A stretch of DNA of 64,000 bases, from the NCBI RefSeq assembly GCF_026342355.1, contig NZ_JAPEMV010000007.1:372001-436000 (forward strand), in the 5' to 3' direction. Source of the DNA: Streptomyces sp. NBC_00249. GTDB taxonomy: Bacteria; Actinomycetota; Actinomycetes; Streptomycetales; Streptomycetaceae. The position numbers and the translations under genes were made by a program. Shown here one piece after another: positions 27,197-35,950 of this stretch (positions are counted from its first letter, which is position 1; each line of letters begins with the position of its first letter). The notes below the pieces were generated by a model. That model worked only from the letters and a program-made list of their open reading frames with translations. It was not told the DNA's origin and searched no databases.

Positions 27197-28474
27197 GTGG
27201 CCGAACCGACCGAGAACACGACCACCACGACCACCACGACCACGGGAGACGCCGTGCACCCAGCCGCCCGCGCGGCCGGCACGCCCAGACCGTCCGGATT
27301 CTGGGTGGTGGGCGCGGTCCTCGTCCTGCTGATGCTCTCCTCCTCCGTCCCCTCCGCCCTCTACGTGCTCTACCAGGAGCGGTGGGACCTGTCCTCGGGC
27401 GCCGTCACCGTCGTCTTCGCCCTCTACGCCGTCACCGTGCTCGCCGGACTGCTGCTGTTCGGCTCCCTCTCGGACACCCTGGGACGCCGCCCCGTCCTGG
27501 GGGCCGGGCTGGTCCTGGCGATCGTCTCCATGGGCCTGTTCGCCGCGGCCGACGGACTCGGGCTGCTGCTCGCCGCCCGTGCCGTGCAGGGGCTGGCGGT
27601 CGGCCTGGCCACCGGGGCCATGGGCGCGGCCCTGCTCGAACTCACCCCGCGCTCACGGCCCGCGCTCGGCGCCCAGGTCAACAGCGCCGGCCCGACCGTG
27701 GGCATCGGCCTCGGCGGCATCGGGGCCGGACTGCTCGTCCAGTACGCGCCCGCGCCGACCGTCCTCAGCTACCTGCTGCTGGTCGGAGCCTTCGCGCTCG
27801 CGCTGGTCGGGGTCGTCCGGATGAGTGAGAGCGCTCCCGGAGCCGACGGCCGGCTCCGGGTGGTCCCGCACCGGATCCGGGTGCCGGCCGCCGTGCGCGG
27901 GCGGTTCGCGGTGCTCGCGCTGACCATCGTGGCCGTCTGGGCCGTGGGCGGCTTCTACCTCTCGCTCGGGCCGCACCTGGCCCTGTCCCTGCTCCGCAGC
28001 ACCAACTACCTCGTCGGCGGGGCCACCGTGGCCCTGCTCGCCGGCGCCGCCACCGCCGCCCAGCTGCTCCTGGGCCGCACCGAGGCCCTGCGCACCGCCG
28101 TCCTGGGCCTGCTCGGACTGCTCGCCGGGCTCGCCCTGGTGCTGCTCGCCCTGGGCCTGGGCTCGGCGCCCGTCTTCCTCGTCGCCACCGCCGTCCTCGG
28201 CGGCGGCTGGGGCGCCGCCTTCCTCGGCGCCTTCCGCGCGCTCAGCTCCCTCGCCGAACCGGCCCACCGCGGCGAACTGACCGCCGCCGTCTACGTCTTC
28301 GCGTACCTCGCCATGAGCGTCCCGGCGGTCCTCGCCGGACTGCTGACCAACATCCACGGCCTCCAGCGCACCTCGGTCGGCTTCATGGCCGCCGTCGCCG
28401 CGGTCTGCGCGCTGGCCCTGTTCACGACCCTGCGGCTGGCCTCCCGCACCAGGGCCGAGGGGAGCACACCGTGA
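27197..28474 (+). CDS. MFS transporter
   Basis: 425 residues with about 12 predicted membrane segments. The Thr-rich N-terminal stretch (TTTTTTTTTG) is cytoplasmic. The A-loop motif appears as GSLSDTLGRRPVLGAG and the C-motif region as GPTVGIGLGGIGAGLL, a combination seen in proton-driven drug and metabolite exporters. In this position it probably exports the cluster's product or imports the substrate. GTG 27197 lies 39 nt after the FAD subunit gene. Its end overlaps the kinase start (GTGA). Confidence 0.88.
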   Translation: MAEPTENTTTTTTTTTGDAVHPAARAAGTPRPSGFWVVGAVLVLLMLSSSVPSALYVLYQERWDLSSGAVTVVFALYAVTVLAGLLLFGSLSDTLGRRPVLGAGLVLAIVSMGLFAAADGLGLLLAARAVQGLAVGLATGAMGAALLELTPRSRPALGAQVNSAGPTVGIGLGGIGAGLLVQYAPAPTVLSYLLLVGAFALALVGVVRMSESAPGADGRLRVVPHRIRVPAAVRGRFAVLALTIVAVWAVGGFYLSLGPHLALSLLRSTNYLVGGATVALLAGAATAAQLLLGRTEALRTAVLGLLGLLAGLALVLLALGLGSAPVFLVATAVLGGGWGAAFLGAFRALSSLAEPAHRGELTAAVYVFAYLAMSVPAVLAGLLTNIHGLQRTSVGFMAAVAAVCALALFTTLRLASRTRAEGSTP

Positions 28475-30006
28475 CCGACGCGGGCCCGCACGCGGGCACA
28501 CTGCGCTCCGCCCTGCACGGGCTGGAGCTCTTCGCCGCCCTCACCGACGACCAGCTGGACTGGCTCGTCTCGGTCTCGCGGCCGAGGGTCCTCGCCGACG
28601 GGGAGGTGCTCTTCCGCGACGGCGAGGAGGCCACCGGCTTCCACGTCCTGCTCTCGGGAGGACTCGTCGTCACCAAGGTCGTCGACGGCCGCGAGGAGGT
28701 CCTCACCCGGCACTCCACCGAGGAGGAGAGCGCCGCCTCGGAGGAACACGACGGCAAACCCTCCGCCGCCCACCGCTTCACCGGGGAGCTGCCGCTGCTG
28801 ACCGAGGGCTCCTACGTGGCCACCGCGGCCGCGAGCGGACCCTCGACCACGGTGGTGGCCTACTCCCGCGAGGTGTTCTTCGAGATGCTGACCCGCTGCC
28901 ACGGGGTGGCGGCCGTCCTGCTGCCCGTCCTGGCGTGGCGGATCAAGTCCTCCGAGGTCCAGGCCCGCAAACGGGCCACCGTCGAGGCGCTGGGCACCCT
29001 GGCCGCCGGGCTCGCGCACGAGCTGAACAACCCGGCCGCCGCCGTGGCCCGCGCCGCGCAGGAGCTCGTCCCCGCCCTGGAACGGCTGACCGGCACCGCC
29101 TACGCGTGGGGCGCGGCCGCCTCCGGCGCGGAGCGCGCCGTACTGGACACCCTCACCGGGGAACTGGACAAGCTGGCGCCGCCCGAGACCACCGACCCCC
29201 TCGCCATGGCGGACGCCGAGGAGGAGATCGCCGACTGGGCCGAGGAGGCCGGCGCGCGGCAGAGCGGACTCCTCGGCTCCGGAGCCTCCGACCTGGGCCT
29301 GGAGCTGGGCTGGCTGCTGGACCGGCTGGAAGGGGTGGGCCCGGCCGCGCTGCCCGCCGCCCTCGACCACCTCGCGGCGCTGCTGGAAGCCCGCTCGCTG
29401 GCCGCCGAGCTGCGGGCGGCCGGTCCCCGGATCTCCCAACTGGTCGCGGCCACACGGGATTACGCCAATCTCGACCGGGCCCCCGAGCAGCGCTTCTCCG
29501 TGACGGACGGCCTGGAGAACACCCTGGTCGTGCTGCGGTCCAAGCTCTCCGGCATCACCGTCGTCCGCGCCTACGACCCCGGCCTGCCCGAACTGACGGG
29601 CTATCCAGGGGAGTTGAACCAGGTGTGGACCAACCTGGTCGACAACGCGGCCGAGGCGATGGAGGGTTCCGGCGTCCTCACCCTGCGGGCCCGCCCCGAG
29701 GGCGTCTGCATGGTCGTGGAGATCACCGACACCGGCCGGGGCATCCCCGAGGACGTGCTGCCCCGCATCTTCGAACCCTTCTACACCACCAAGGACGTGG
29801 GGAAGGGCACGGGCCTGGGGCTGCACCTCAGCTACCGGATCGTGACCCAGCGCCACCAGGGGTCGATCACGGCCCGCTCCCGTCCGGGCGAGACCCGGAT
29901 GGTCGTCCGGCTGCCCCTCGCGCCGGCCGTCGCCGGCTGCGCGGACCCCGACGGCACAGACACCACCACCAGCGGCGTCGCAGGCGGCGCCGCCAGCGAC
30001 CGATAG
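28471..30006 (+). CDS. Sensor histidine kinase with cyclic-nucleotide-binding-like N domain
   Basis: 511 residues, no membrane segment, so a cytoplasmic sensor. Residues about 15-140 form a cNMP/Crp-like barrel (LFAALTDDQLDWLV, then GEVLFRDGEEATGFHVLLSG). The dimerisation helix has His183 in LAAGLAHELNNPAAAV. The ATPase domain has NLVDNAAEAM, DTGRGIPEDVLPRIFEPFYT and GKGTGLGLHL. No response regulator is adjacent. A receiver fused to a flavin reductase lies at the far left edge of the cluster, and I recall such kinases being encoded beside that protein in other actinobacteria, so it is the likely partner (inference). Confidence 0.9.
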   Translation: MTDAGPHAGTLRSALHGLELFAALTDDQLDWLVSVSRPRVLADGEVLFRDGEEATGFHVLLSGGLVVTKVVDGREEVLTRHSTEEESAASEEHDGKPSAAHRFTGELPLLTEGSYVATAAASGPSTTVVAYSREVFFEMLTRCHGVAAVLLPVLAWRIKSSEVQARKRATVEALGTLAAGLAHELNNPAAAVARAAQELVPALERLTGTAYAWGAAASGAERAVLDTLTGELDKLAPPETTDPLAMADAEEEIADWAEEAGARQSGLLGSGASDLGLELGWLLDRLEGVGPAALPAALDHLAALLEARSLAAELRAAGPRISQLVAATRDYANLDRAPEQRFSVTDGLENTLVVLRSKLSGITVVRAYDPGLPELTGYPGELNQVWTNLVDNAAEAMEGSGVLTLRARPEGVCMVVEITDTGRGIPEDVLPRIFEPFYTTKDVGKGTGLGLHLSYRIVTQRHQGSITARSRPGETRMVVRLPLAPAVAGCADPDGTDTTTSGVAGGAASDR

Positions 30007-30016
30007 GGAGTCGAAC

Positions 30017-30358
30017 ATGGCCAAGTACGACATCGCCAAGCTGCACCCCGTCTTCGTCCGGCAGATGGAGGCCCTGGCCGCCCTGGACATCGAGGCGGTG
30101 ATGAAGAACTACACCGACGACGCCGTCCTGCTGCGCTTCGAAGGGGTTTCCGTCGGCATCGAGGCCGTTCGCGAGACGTTCACCGGATATCTCACGGTGA
30201 AGCCCACGCTGGTCGAACTCCAGGAGTACATCGAGACGGAGGACACCATCTTCTACCGGGCGATCATGAACCTGAACGGCGAGCCGGAGCACGCGTTCGG
30301 GACACTCGTCGTCCGCGATGGCCGAATCTGGCGCCAGACTGCCGGGTTCGGCGGCTGA
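30017..30358 (+). CDS. NTF2/SnoaL-like small protein 4 (last gene of the cluster)
   Basis: A 113-residue NTF2-fold protein: LHPVFVRQMEALAALDIEAV, then YTDDAVLLRFEGVSVGIEAV and a final GEPEHAFGTLVVRDGRIWRQ strand pair. Ten nucleotides after the kinase gene, and 19 nt before a strong hairpin terminator, so it closes the transcription unit. It could be a ligand-binding partner of the kinase or a fourth cavity protein of the pathway; sequence alone does not decide. Confidence 0.8.
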   Translation: MAKYDIAKLHPVFVRQMEALAALDIEAVMKNYTDDAVLLRFEGVSVGIEAVRETFTGYLTVKPTLVELQEYIETEDTIFYRAIMNLNGEPEHAFGTLVVRDGRIWRQTAGFGG

Positions 30359-30377
30359 CGGCCTATTCGTGGGTAGC

Positions 30378-30416
30378 GTGTGCGGGGAAGGCGGGGGAAA
30401 CGCCTTCCCCGCACAC
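30378..30416 (+). terminator. Strong hairpin terminator of the 24-gene cluster
   Basis: A perfect 16-bp stem: bases 30378-30393 (GTGTGCGGGGAAGGCG) pair with 30401-30416, loop GGGGAAA. It lies 19 nt after the last gene and before the TMEM175-like gene, marking the right edge of the transcription unit. Confidence 0.88.
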
Positions 30417-30441
30417 GTAATCGAACGGTGAAGGGGAGGTC

Positions 30442-31083
30442 ATGGAACAGGAAACCAACAGGGTCGAGGCGTTCAGCGACGGCGTATTCGCCATCGTGAT
30501 CACCATCCTGGTGCTGGAATTAAAGGTTCCGGAGGAACAGGGCACCGCGCTGTGGCACGGACTCCGGGAACAATGGCCGCACTACGCGGCCTATCTCGTC
30601 AGCTTCCTCATCATTGGCGTGATGTGGGTGAACCACCACACGATCTTCAGCCACCTCAAGCGGGTGGACCGGCCGCTGTTGTTCCTGAATCTCCTGGTGC
30701 TGATGGTGGTGTCGGTGATTCCGTACACGACCAACGTCCTGGCGGAGCACCTCACCGACGACGAATCGGCCAACGTCGCCGCGATCCTCTACAGCGCGTG
30801 GACCGTCGTGTACGCTCTCGCCTTCCTGGCCTTCTGGTGGTACGTCACCAAGGTCGGCCACCTCTTCCACGAAACCGTGGACAAGGACGGGGCCCGGGCC
30901 ACCAGGGTGCGATTCGGACTGGGCGCGGTCGCCTACCCCTTGACCGTGATCCTGTCCTTCTTCTCCGCTCCTCTCACTCTCGTCGCACACTTCCTGATCG
31001 CGCTCTACTATGCGGCGAACCAGATCCCGATCCCACTCGTGGTAGAGGAGGAGCGGCTCGAATCTGCAAGCGACCTCAGGTAG
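30442..31083 (+). CDS. TMEM175-family (DUF1211) potassium-channel-like membrane protein
   Basis: 213 residues with six hydrophobic segments. The diagnostic TM1 signature RVEAFSDGVFAIVITILVLE is intact (the FSDG-type motif lining the pore in TMEM175 channels). MWVNHHTIF and the later NQIPIPLVV are also typical. Bacterial members conduct K+ as tetramers. One leucine codon is TTA (30520-30522), rare in Streptomyces and dependent on the bldA tRNA, so translation may be linked to development. It lies after the cluster terminator and therefore has its own promoter, perhaps in the 80-nt gap. Confidence 0.88.
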   Translation: MEQETNRVEAFSDGVFAIVITILVLELKVPEEQGTALWHGLREQWPHYAAYLVSFLIIGVMWVNHHTIFSHLKRVDRPLLFLNLLVLMVVSVIPYTTNVLAEHLTDDESANVAAILYSAWTVVYALAFLAFWWYVTKVGHLFHETVDKDGARATRVRFGLGAVAYPLTVILSFFSAPLTLVAHFLIALYYAANQIPIPLVVEEERLESASDLR

Positions 31084-31158
31084 TAGCCGCAGGGGCCTAC
31101 GGCCGTTCTGGACGGTCAAGTAGGGTCAAGGATCTAAGTGGTCGCGGGGGAGGCCCAG

Positions 31159-32448
31159 ATGGCTCGCGTAGTCCTGCCGGAGGATTCCACGAAGGAAATC
31201 TCCGAATTGATCGACGTACTGATCTCGCTGTTCTTCGAATCCTTACCCCGGCGGGACCAGCGAAACTGGGCCCGCGTTTATCTGAACGGCCTCGTGCGGA
31301 CCAGCGGGAAGAAAACAATCCGTAACATCGCCGGAACAGGGGCCAGTTCCGTCGAGCAGAGCCTCCAGCAGTTCATCAGCAAGTCCCCGTGGGACTGGAC
31401 CCCCGTACGCCGGTCCCTCGCCCAGCACCTGGAGCGCACCGCGCAACGCCCCCTCGCCTGGGTGGTGCAGCCCATGGTCATCGAGAAGGCCGGCGACCGT
31501 TCCGTCGGCGTCGGCCGGCAGTTCGTCCCCCAGCTCGGCCGCACCGCCAACTGTCAGCAGGCCGGAGGCATCTGGCTCGCCTCCAGCGAAGCGAGCTTCC
31601 CCGTCGAATGGACCCTCACCCTCCCCGGGCCCTGGACCAGCGAACTGCTGCGCCGCCGACGGGCCGGCATACCCGACACCGCACGCTCCCTGACCCCCGC
31701 CCAGGACGCCGTGCACGCCGTACAGCGCATGGCGGCGACCTGGCAGCTCCAGCGCCGGCCCGTCGTCATGGAGGTCTCCAACACCGACCTCCCGCAGACC
31801 ATCGAGGCCTTCGCCCTCCAGGACATCCCCTTCGTCCTCAAGGTGGACGGCACCCTGCCCGTCTCCTTCGGCGGCGCCGGCCGCCACAAGCCGGGGCCGC
31901 ACACCGCCCCCGCACGCGAACTGATCGACTCGCTGCGCTCCCAGCGCAGGGTCGTCGAATGGACCCGGCACGGCCGCGCCGAGGGAGCGGTGACCCTGCT
32001 CACCTCCGCCGGCATCCTCGCCACCCCCAGCGAGGACCGCCCCGTGCCCGTCCCGCCGACCCCGCTGCTGCTGGTGGGCGCCTGGAGCGAAGCCGCCCTG
32101 CTGCCCTCCGAGTTCTGGATCACCAACATCGGCGACCGGCCGCTCGCCCAGCTCTTCCTGCTGGCCAAACTCACCGACCGGGTCTCCCTGGACTTCACCG
32201 AGACCTGCGAACCGGTCGGCATCCGTGACTTCGAGGGCCGCTCCTTCCGCGGCTGGCACCACCACGCCACCCTCGCCAGCGTGGCCCACGCCGCCCGGCT
32301 GCTGAGCGCCGGCGGCAGCACCGACCCGGTGAGCCCGGTCACCCCCGGCCGCTACCGGGGCCCCCTCGCACCCGCCCGGCCGCCCGCCGTCCTGCCGCCG
32401 AGACCGCTCATCCCCGGTCAGTCCGCGCGCCGCGAGTACATCCGCTGA
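31159..32448 (+). CDS. IS701-like transposase-derived protein, apparently catalytically dead
   Basis: About 429 residues with the DDE_5/IS701 layout: DRSVGVGRQFVPQLGRTANC and the late DFEGRSFRGWHHHATL box are clear. But the segment that carries the first catalytic Asp in IS701 relatives (LDDTG-like) reads WVVQPMVIEK, and the second Asp region reads VVMEVSNTD, so the DDE triad looks lost. No terminal inverted repeats are seen, and the stop overlaps xdhC by 1 nt, which an insertion sequence would not do. It is probably a domesticated DNA-binding protein. ATG 31159 has GGGGGAGG upstream; GTG 31138 is the alternative. A TTA codon is present at 31243-31245. Confidence 0.78.
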   Translation: MARVVLPEDSTKEISELIDVLISLFFESLPRRDQRNWARVYLNGLVRTSGKKTIRNIAGTGASSVEQSLQQFISKSPWDWTPVRRSLAQHLERTAQRPLAWVVQPMVIEKAGDRSVGVGRQFVPQLGRTANCQQAGGIWLASSEASFPVEWTLTLPGPWTSELLRRRRAGIPDTARSLTPAQDAVHAVQRMAATWQLQRRPVVMEVSNTDLPQTIEAFALQDIPFVLKVDGTLPVSFGGAGRHKPGPHTAPARELIDSLRSQRRVVEWTRHGRAEGAVTLLTSAGILATPSEDRPVPVPPTPLLLVGAWSEAALLPSEFWITNIGDRPLAQLFLLAKLTDRVSLDFTETCEPVGIRDFEGRSFRGWHHHATLASVAHAARLLSAGGSTDPVSPVTPGRYRGPLAPARPPAVLPPRPLIPGQSARREYIR

Positions 32449-33650
32449 TGCTCGACATCGCCGCCCCGCTGCGGACCTGGTGCGCCGAGCGCCGCGCGTT
32501 CGCGCTCGCCACCGTCGTCGCCGTCAGCGGCAGCGCCCCGCGCGGACCGGGCGCCTCCCTCGCCGTCGACGCCGGGGGCACCGCACTCGGCTCCCTCTCC
32601 GGGGGCTGCGTGGAATCCGCCGTGCACGAACTGTGCCTGGAGGCCATCGCCTCCGGCGAGGGCGGCGTGCACCGCTTCGGGTACAGCGCCGACGACGCCT
32701 TCGCGGTCGGGCTGACCTGCGGCGGAGTCCTGGACGTGCTGGTGACCCCGGTACGCGGACAGGACCCCGTGCGGCCCGTGCTCCGCTCGGTCCTGGACGC
32801 CGCCGCCACCGGCGCCCGGGCCGCGCTGGCCCGGGTCGTCTCCGGCCCGCCCCGCCAGCTCGGCCGGGCCCTCGCCGTCCACGCCGACGGCACCTGGGAA
32901 GGCGGCCTCGACGGCGGCGAGGCCCTCGACCGGGCCGCCGCCGGCCGCGTCAGGGCCCTGCTGCTCGCCGGCCGCACCGGCACCGCCGAACTCGGCACCG
33001 CCGGCGGCCTGTGCGGGCAGCCCCTGACCCTGCTGGTCGAATCCGCAGCCGAACCGCCCCGGCTGCTCGTCTACGGGGCCGTCGACTTCGCCTCCGCCCT
33101 CGCCCGCATCGGCGCCTTCCTCGGACACCGCGTCACCGTCTGCGACGCCCGGCCCGTCTTCGCGACCCCCGAGCGGTTCCCCGGCGCCGACGAGGTGGTC
33201 GTCGACTGGCCGCACCGGCACCTGGCCGCGGAACGGGACGCCGGGCGCCTGGACACCCGTACGGCCGTGTGCGTCCTCACCCACGACGCCAAGTTCGACG
33301 TACCGCTGCTGACGCTGGCGCTCGGGCTGCCGCTGGCCTACGTCGGAGCCATGGGATCGCGGCGCACCCACGAGGAACGCACCGCGCGACTACGGGCCGA
33401 GGGGGTGCCGGAGGCCGCCCTGGCCCGGCTCAGATCCCCCATCGGCCTCGACCTGGGCGGGCGCACCCCCGAGGAGACGGCCCTGGCCATCGCCGCCGAG
33501 TTCACCGCCGTCCGCCACGGCGGCTCCGTCCTCCCGCTGGCCGGCGGGTGCGGCCCCGTCCACCGGCCCGACGGGAGCGTTCAGCCCATCCGCGCCTTCA
33601 CGTGGTCGATGACCTCCCGGAACTCCCGGCTCGGCGAGAAGTCCACGTAG
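32448..33650 (+). CDS. xdhC: XdhC-family molybdenum-cofactor maturation factor
   Basis: 400 residues. The N-terminal XdhC domain contains ALATVVAVSGSAPRGPGASL and GSLSGGCVESAV (Cys used in cofactor handling), and the C-terminal Rossmann domain has LLVYGAVDFASALA and the YVGAMGSRRTHEER motif. XdhC binds and sulfurates the molybdenum cofactor and loads it into xanthine dehydrogenase-family enzymes; the only such enzyme here is encoded at 23.3-27.2 kb. It starts on the preceding stop (TGATG). The last 70 nt overlap the convergent cupin gene, so the C terminus of about 23 residues after VRHGGSVLPLAGG is atypical. Confidence 0.92.
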   Translation: MLDIAAPLRTWCAERRAFALATVVAVSGSAPRGPGASLAVDAGGTALGSLSGGCVESAVHELCLEAIASGEGGVHRFGYSADDAFAVGLTCGGVLDVLVTPVRGQDPVRPVLRSVLDAAATGARAALARVVSGPPRQLGRALAVHADGTWEGGLDGGEALDRAAAGRVRALLLAGRTGTAELGTAGGLCGQPLTLLVESAAEPPRLLVYGAVDFASALARIGAFLGHRVTVCDARPVFATPERFPGADEVVVDWPHRHLAAERDAGRLDTRTAVCVLTHDAKFDVPLLTLALGLPLAYVGAMGSRRTHEERTARLRAEGVPEAALARLRSPIGLDLGGRTPEETALAIAAEFTAVRHGGSVLPLAGGCGPVHRPDGSVQPIRAFTWSMTSRNSRLGEKST

Positions 33651-33949
33651 TCCACGTCCGTCAGGGCCAGCGGGACGTGCCCCGGCGCCCAGTAGAAGGC
33701 CTGGCCCGCCTCGTACACCTCGTCCCCGGACGCCGTACGCATCTTCAGCCGGCCCTTGAGGAGATAACCCCAGTGCGGGCACTGGCACCGGTCGTCCGGC
33801 TGCCCCTTGACCGCCTCCGTGAGGTCCGTACCCTCCGGCAAGTGGACGAAGGCCACGGTCAGGTCGCCGCCGATCTCCTTCATCCGCAGTTCCACGCCGC
33901 CGCCCTCCAGGGCGACGGGGGTCTCTTCCCGCGTGATCGCTGCCGACAT
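33581..33949 (-). CDS. Single-domain cupin protein
   Basis: About 122 residues. The cupin barrel shows PDDRCQCPHWGYLLKGRL, in which the Cys/His positions replace part of the usual metal-binding motif 1, and GDEVYEAGQAFYWAPGHVPL as motif 2. The C-terminal end (DVDYVDFSPSREFREVIDHV) is typical of short actinobacterial cupins annotated only as hypothetical. ATG 33949 has GAGGAACC just upstream; ATG 33967 is an alternative. It is convergent with and overlaps xdhC by 70 nt. Confidence 0.82.
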   Translation of the reverse strand: MSAAITREETPVALEGGGVELRMKEIGGDLTVAFVHLPEGTDLTEAVKGQPDDRCQCPHWGYLLKGRLKMRTASGDEVYEAGQAFYWAPGHVPLALTDVDYVDFSPSREFREVIDHVKARMG

Positions 33950-34103
33950 GGTTCCTCGTCTCATCAAGGGGACCCCCTTCCACCAGTCTCGGCCGGACCG
34001 CCGATCCCCGCCGCCGGGACCAAGGTCCCGTAGGAAGCCACCACACGGCCCGGTATGTCCTGGACGATCGGCCCGGGCGGCGTAAACCCCCGGACATGGG
34101 AGA

Positions 34104-34130
34104 ATGAAGTACGTGCGTTTCCTCGGCTGA
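34104..34130 (+). other. Possible 8-codon upstream ORF in the guaB1 leader
   Basis: ATG 34104 opens a frame encoding MKYVRFLG then TGA, preceded by GGGAGA. Its codons 4-7 (GTG CGT TTC CTC) are identical to the first four codons of the main gene 66 nt downstream, because ACGTGCGTTTCCTC occurs twice (34111 and 34168). It may be a remnant of a short duplication or a leader peptide. Only the sequence identity is observed. Confidence 0.4.
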
Positions 34131-34169
34131 CCCGTCGAGGTACCTCCGATCGACTGGGATGTTCAGCAC

Positions 34170-35612
34170 GTGCGTTTCCTCAATGACTCGAAGCCGCCGT
34201 ACGACCTGACGTACGACGATGTGTTCATGGTGCCGAGCCGCTCCGCGGTCGGCTCCCGGCAGGGCGTCGACCTCTCCTCGCCCGACGGCACCGGCACCAC
34301 CATTCCGCTCGTCGTGGCGAACATGACCGCCATCGCGGGCCGCCGGATGGCCGAGACCGTCGCCCGCCGCGGTGGAATCGTCGTCATCCCCCAGGACATT
34401 CCGATCGAGGTCGTCACCGACGTCATCTCCTGGGTGAAGACCCGCCACCTCGTGCTCGACACCCCGATCACGCTGGCGCCCACCCAGACCGTCGCCGACG
34501 CGCTGTCCCTGCTGCCCAAGCGCGCCCACGGCGCCGGGATCGTCGTCGACGGCGAGGGCCGCCCCGTCGGCGTCGTCACCGACCACGACCTCACCGGCGT
34601 CGACCGCTTCACCCAGCTCTCCGAGGTCATGTCGAGGGAGCTCCTGCTCATCGACGCCGACATCGACCCCCGCGAGGCCTTCAACCAGCTCGACGCCGGC
34701 CACCGCAAGCTGGCCCCGGCCGTCGACAAGGACGGCAAGCTCGTCGGCATCCTGACCCGCAAGGGCGCGCTGCGCGCGACGCTGTACACCCCCGCGGTCG
34801 ACGCCAACGGCAAGCTGCGCATCGCCGCGGCCGTCGGCATCAACGGCGACTTCGTGCAGAAGGCCAAGCAGCTCCTCGACGCGGGCGTCGACACGCTCGT
34901 CATCGACACCGCGCACGGCCACCAGGAATCGATGATCAACGCGATCAAGGCCGTCCGCGCGCTGGACCCGAACGTCCCGATCGTCGCCGGCAACATCGTC
35001 GCCGCCGAGGGCGTCAAGGACCTCATCGACGCCGGCGCCGACATCATCAAGGTCGGTGTGGGCCCCGGCGCCATGTGCACCACCCGCATGATGACCGGCG
35101 TGGGCCGCCCGCAGTTCTCCGCGGTGCTGGAGTGCGCGGCCGAGGCGAAGAAGTACGGCAAGCACGTGTGGGCCGACGGCGGCGTCCGCCACCCGCGCGA
35201 CGTGGCGATGGCGCTGGCCGCCGGTGCGGCCAACGTCATGATCGGCTCCTGGTTCGCCGGGACCTACGAGTCCCCGGGCGACCTCCAGCAGTCCGCCGAC
35301 GGCCGCCTGTACAAGGAGTCCTTCGGCATGGCCTCCGCGCGCGCGGTGCAGAACCGCACGTCGGAGGAGTCGGCGTACGACCGGGCCCGCAAGGGGCTGT
35401 TCGAGGAGGGCATCTCCACCTCGCGCATGTTCCTCGACCCGGCGCGGCCGGGCGTCGAGGACCTGATCGACTCGATCATCGCGGGCGTCCGCTCCTCGTG
35501 CACCTACGCCGGGGCCGGGTCCCTCGCGGAGTTCGAGGAGAAGGCCGTGGTCGGCATCCAGTCCGCCGCCGGCTACGCCGAGGGCAAGCCCCTCCACGCC
35601 AGCTGGAGCTAG
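34170..35612 (+). CDS. guaB1: GuaB1-type IMPDH-related GMP reductase
   Basis: 480 residues, full-length IMPDH/GMPR barrel with two CBS domains inserted at about residues 95-215. Catalytic Cys303 is in VGVGPGAMCTTRMMTGVGRP. The N terminus (LTYDDVFMVPSRSAVGSRQG) and the GASYESPGD-like flap (FAGTYESPGD) belong to the GuaB1 group of actinobacteria, which has been shown in mycobacteria to reduce GMP to IMP rather than oxidise IMP. The CBS pair is expected to bind purine nucleotides for allosteric control. GTG 34170 is used. A hairpin terminator follows. Confidence 0.92.
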   Translation: MRFLNDSKPPYDLTYDDVFMVPSRSAVGSRQGVDLSSPDGTGTTIPLVVANMTAIAGRRMAETVARRGGIVVIPQDIPIEVVTDVISWVKTRHLVLDTPITLAPTQTVADALSLLPKRAHGAGIVVDGEGRPVGVVTDHDLTGVDRFTQLSEVMSRELLLIDADIDPREAFNQLDAGHRKLAPAVDKDGKLVGILTRKGALRATLYTPAVDANGKLRIAAAVGINGDFVQKAKQLLDAGVDTLVIDTAHGHQESMINAIKAVRALDPNVPIVAGNIVAAEGVKDLIDAGADIIKVGVGPGAMCTTRMMTGVGRPQFSAVLECAAEAKKYGKHVWADGGVRHPRDVAMALAAGAANVMIGSWFAGTYESPGDLQQSADGRLYKESFGMASARAVQNRTSEESAYDRARKGLFEEGISTSRMFLDPARPGVEDLIDSIIAGVRSSCTYAGAGSLAEFEEKAVVGIQSAAGYAEGKPLHASWS

Positions 35613-35622
35613 TCCCCTCCCA

Positions 35623-35666
35623 CGTGGCCCCGGCCCCCGTCCCACCCGGACGAGGCCGGGGCCACG
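35623..35666 (+). terminator. Hairpin terminator of guaB1
   Basis: Perfect 13-bp stem: CGTGGCCCCGGCC (35623-35635) with GGCCGGGGCCACG (35654-35666), loop 18 nt, eleven bases after the stop codon. Dispersed repeats begin just after it. Confidence 0.82.
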
Positions 35667-35690
35667 CGCATTCCGGCCGCGCCGGCCTTT

Positions 35691-35950
35691 CCGGGCTCTG
35701 CCCGGGCCCGCGCCTCAATCGCCGGCGGGGCTGGGTTTGGCTGGGCCCGGGCCTGCGCGTCCGCCGACGGCGGGGCCGAAGCGGGCTGCGCCGGCTTTTC
35801 CGGGCTCTGCCCGGGCCCGTGCCTCAAACGCCGGCGGGGCTGGATTTGGCTGAGCCCGGATGTGAGCCTTGCCGCCGGAGGGGCTGGACTGGTCCGGCCT
35901 CTCAGCCTCGCCGGCGTTTGAGGCGCGGGGTCCGGGCGGAGCCCGGGGAA
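35691..35950. repeat. Three copies of the dispersed palindromic repeat, one inverted
   Basis: Two direct copies (about 35691-35750 and 35799-35850) of the unit with GGGCTCTGCCCGGGCCCG and CCTCAAACGCCGGCGGGGCT (the first with CCTCAATCG), then an inverted copy (about 35905-35950) ending GCCGGCGTTTGAGGCGCGG. The inverted arrangement can form a long stem with its neighbours. Same family as at 2.69 and 50.05 kb. Confidence 0.85.

Noticed and set aside
31159..32448. Active insertion sequence
   Set aside because: No terminal inverted repeats or target duplication seen, DDE residues appear lost, and translation is coupled to xdhC.
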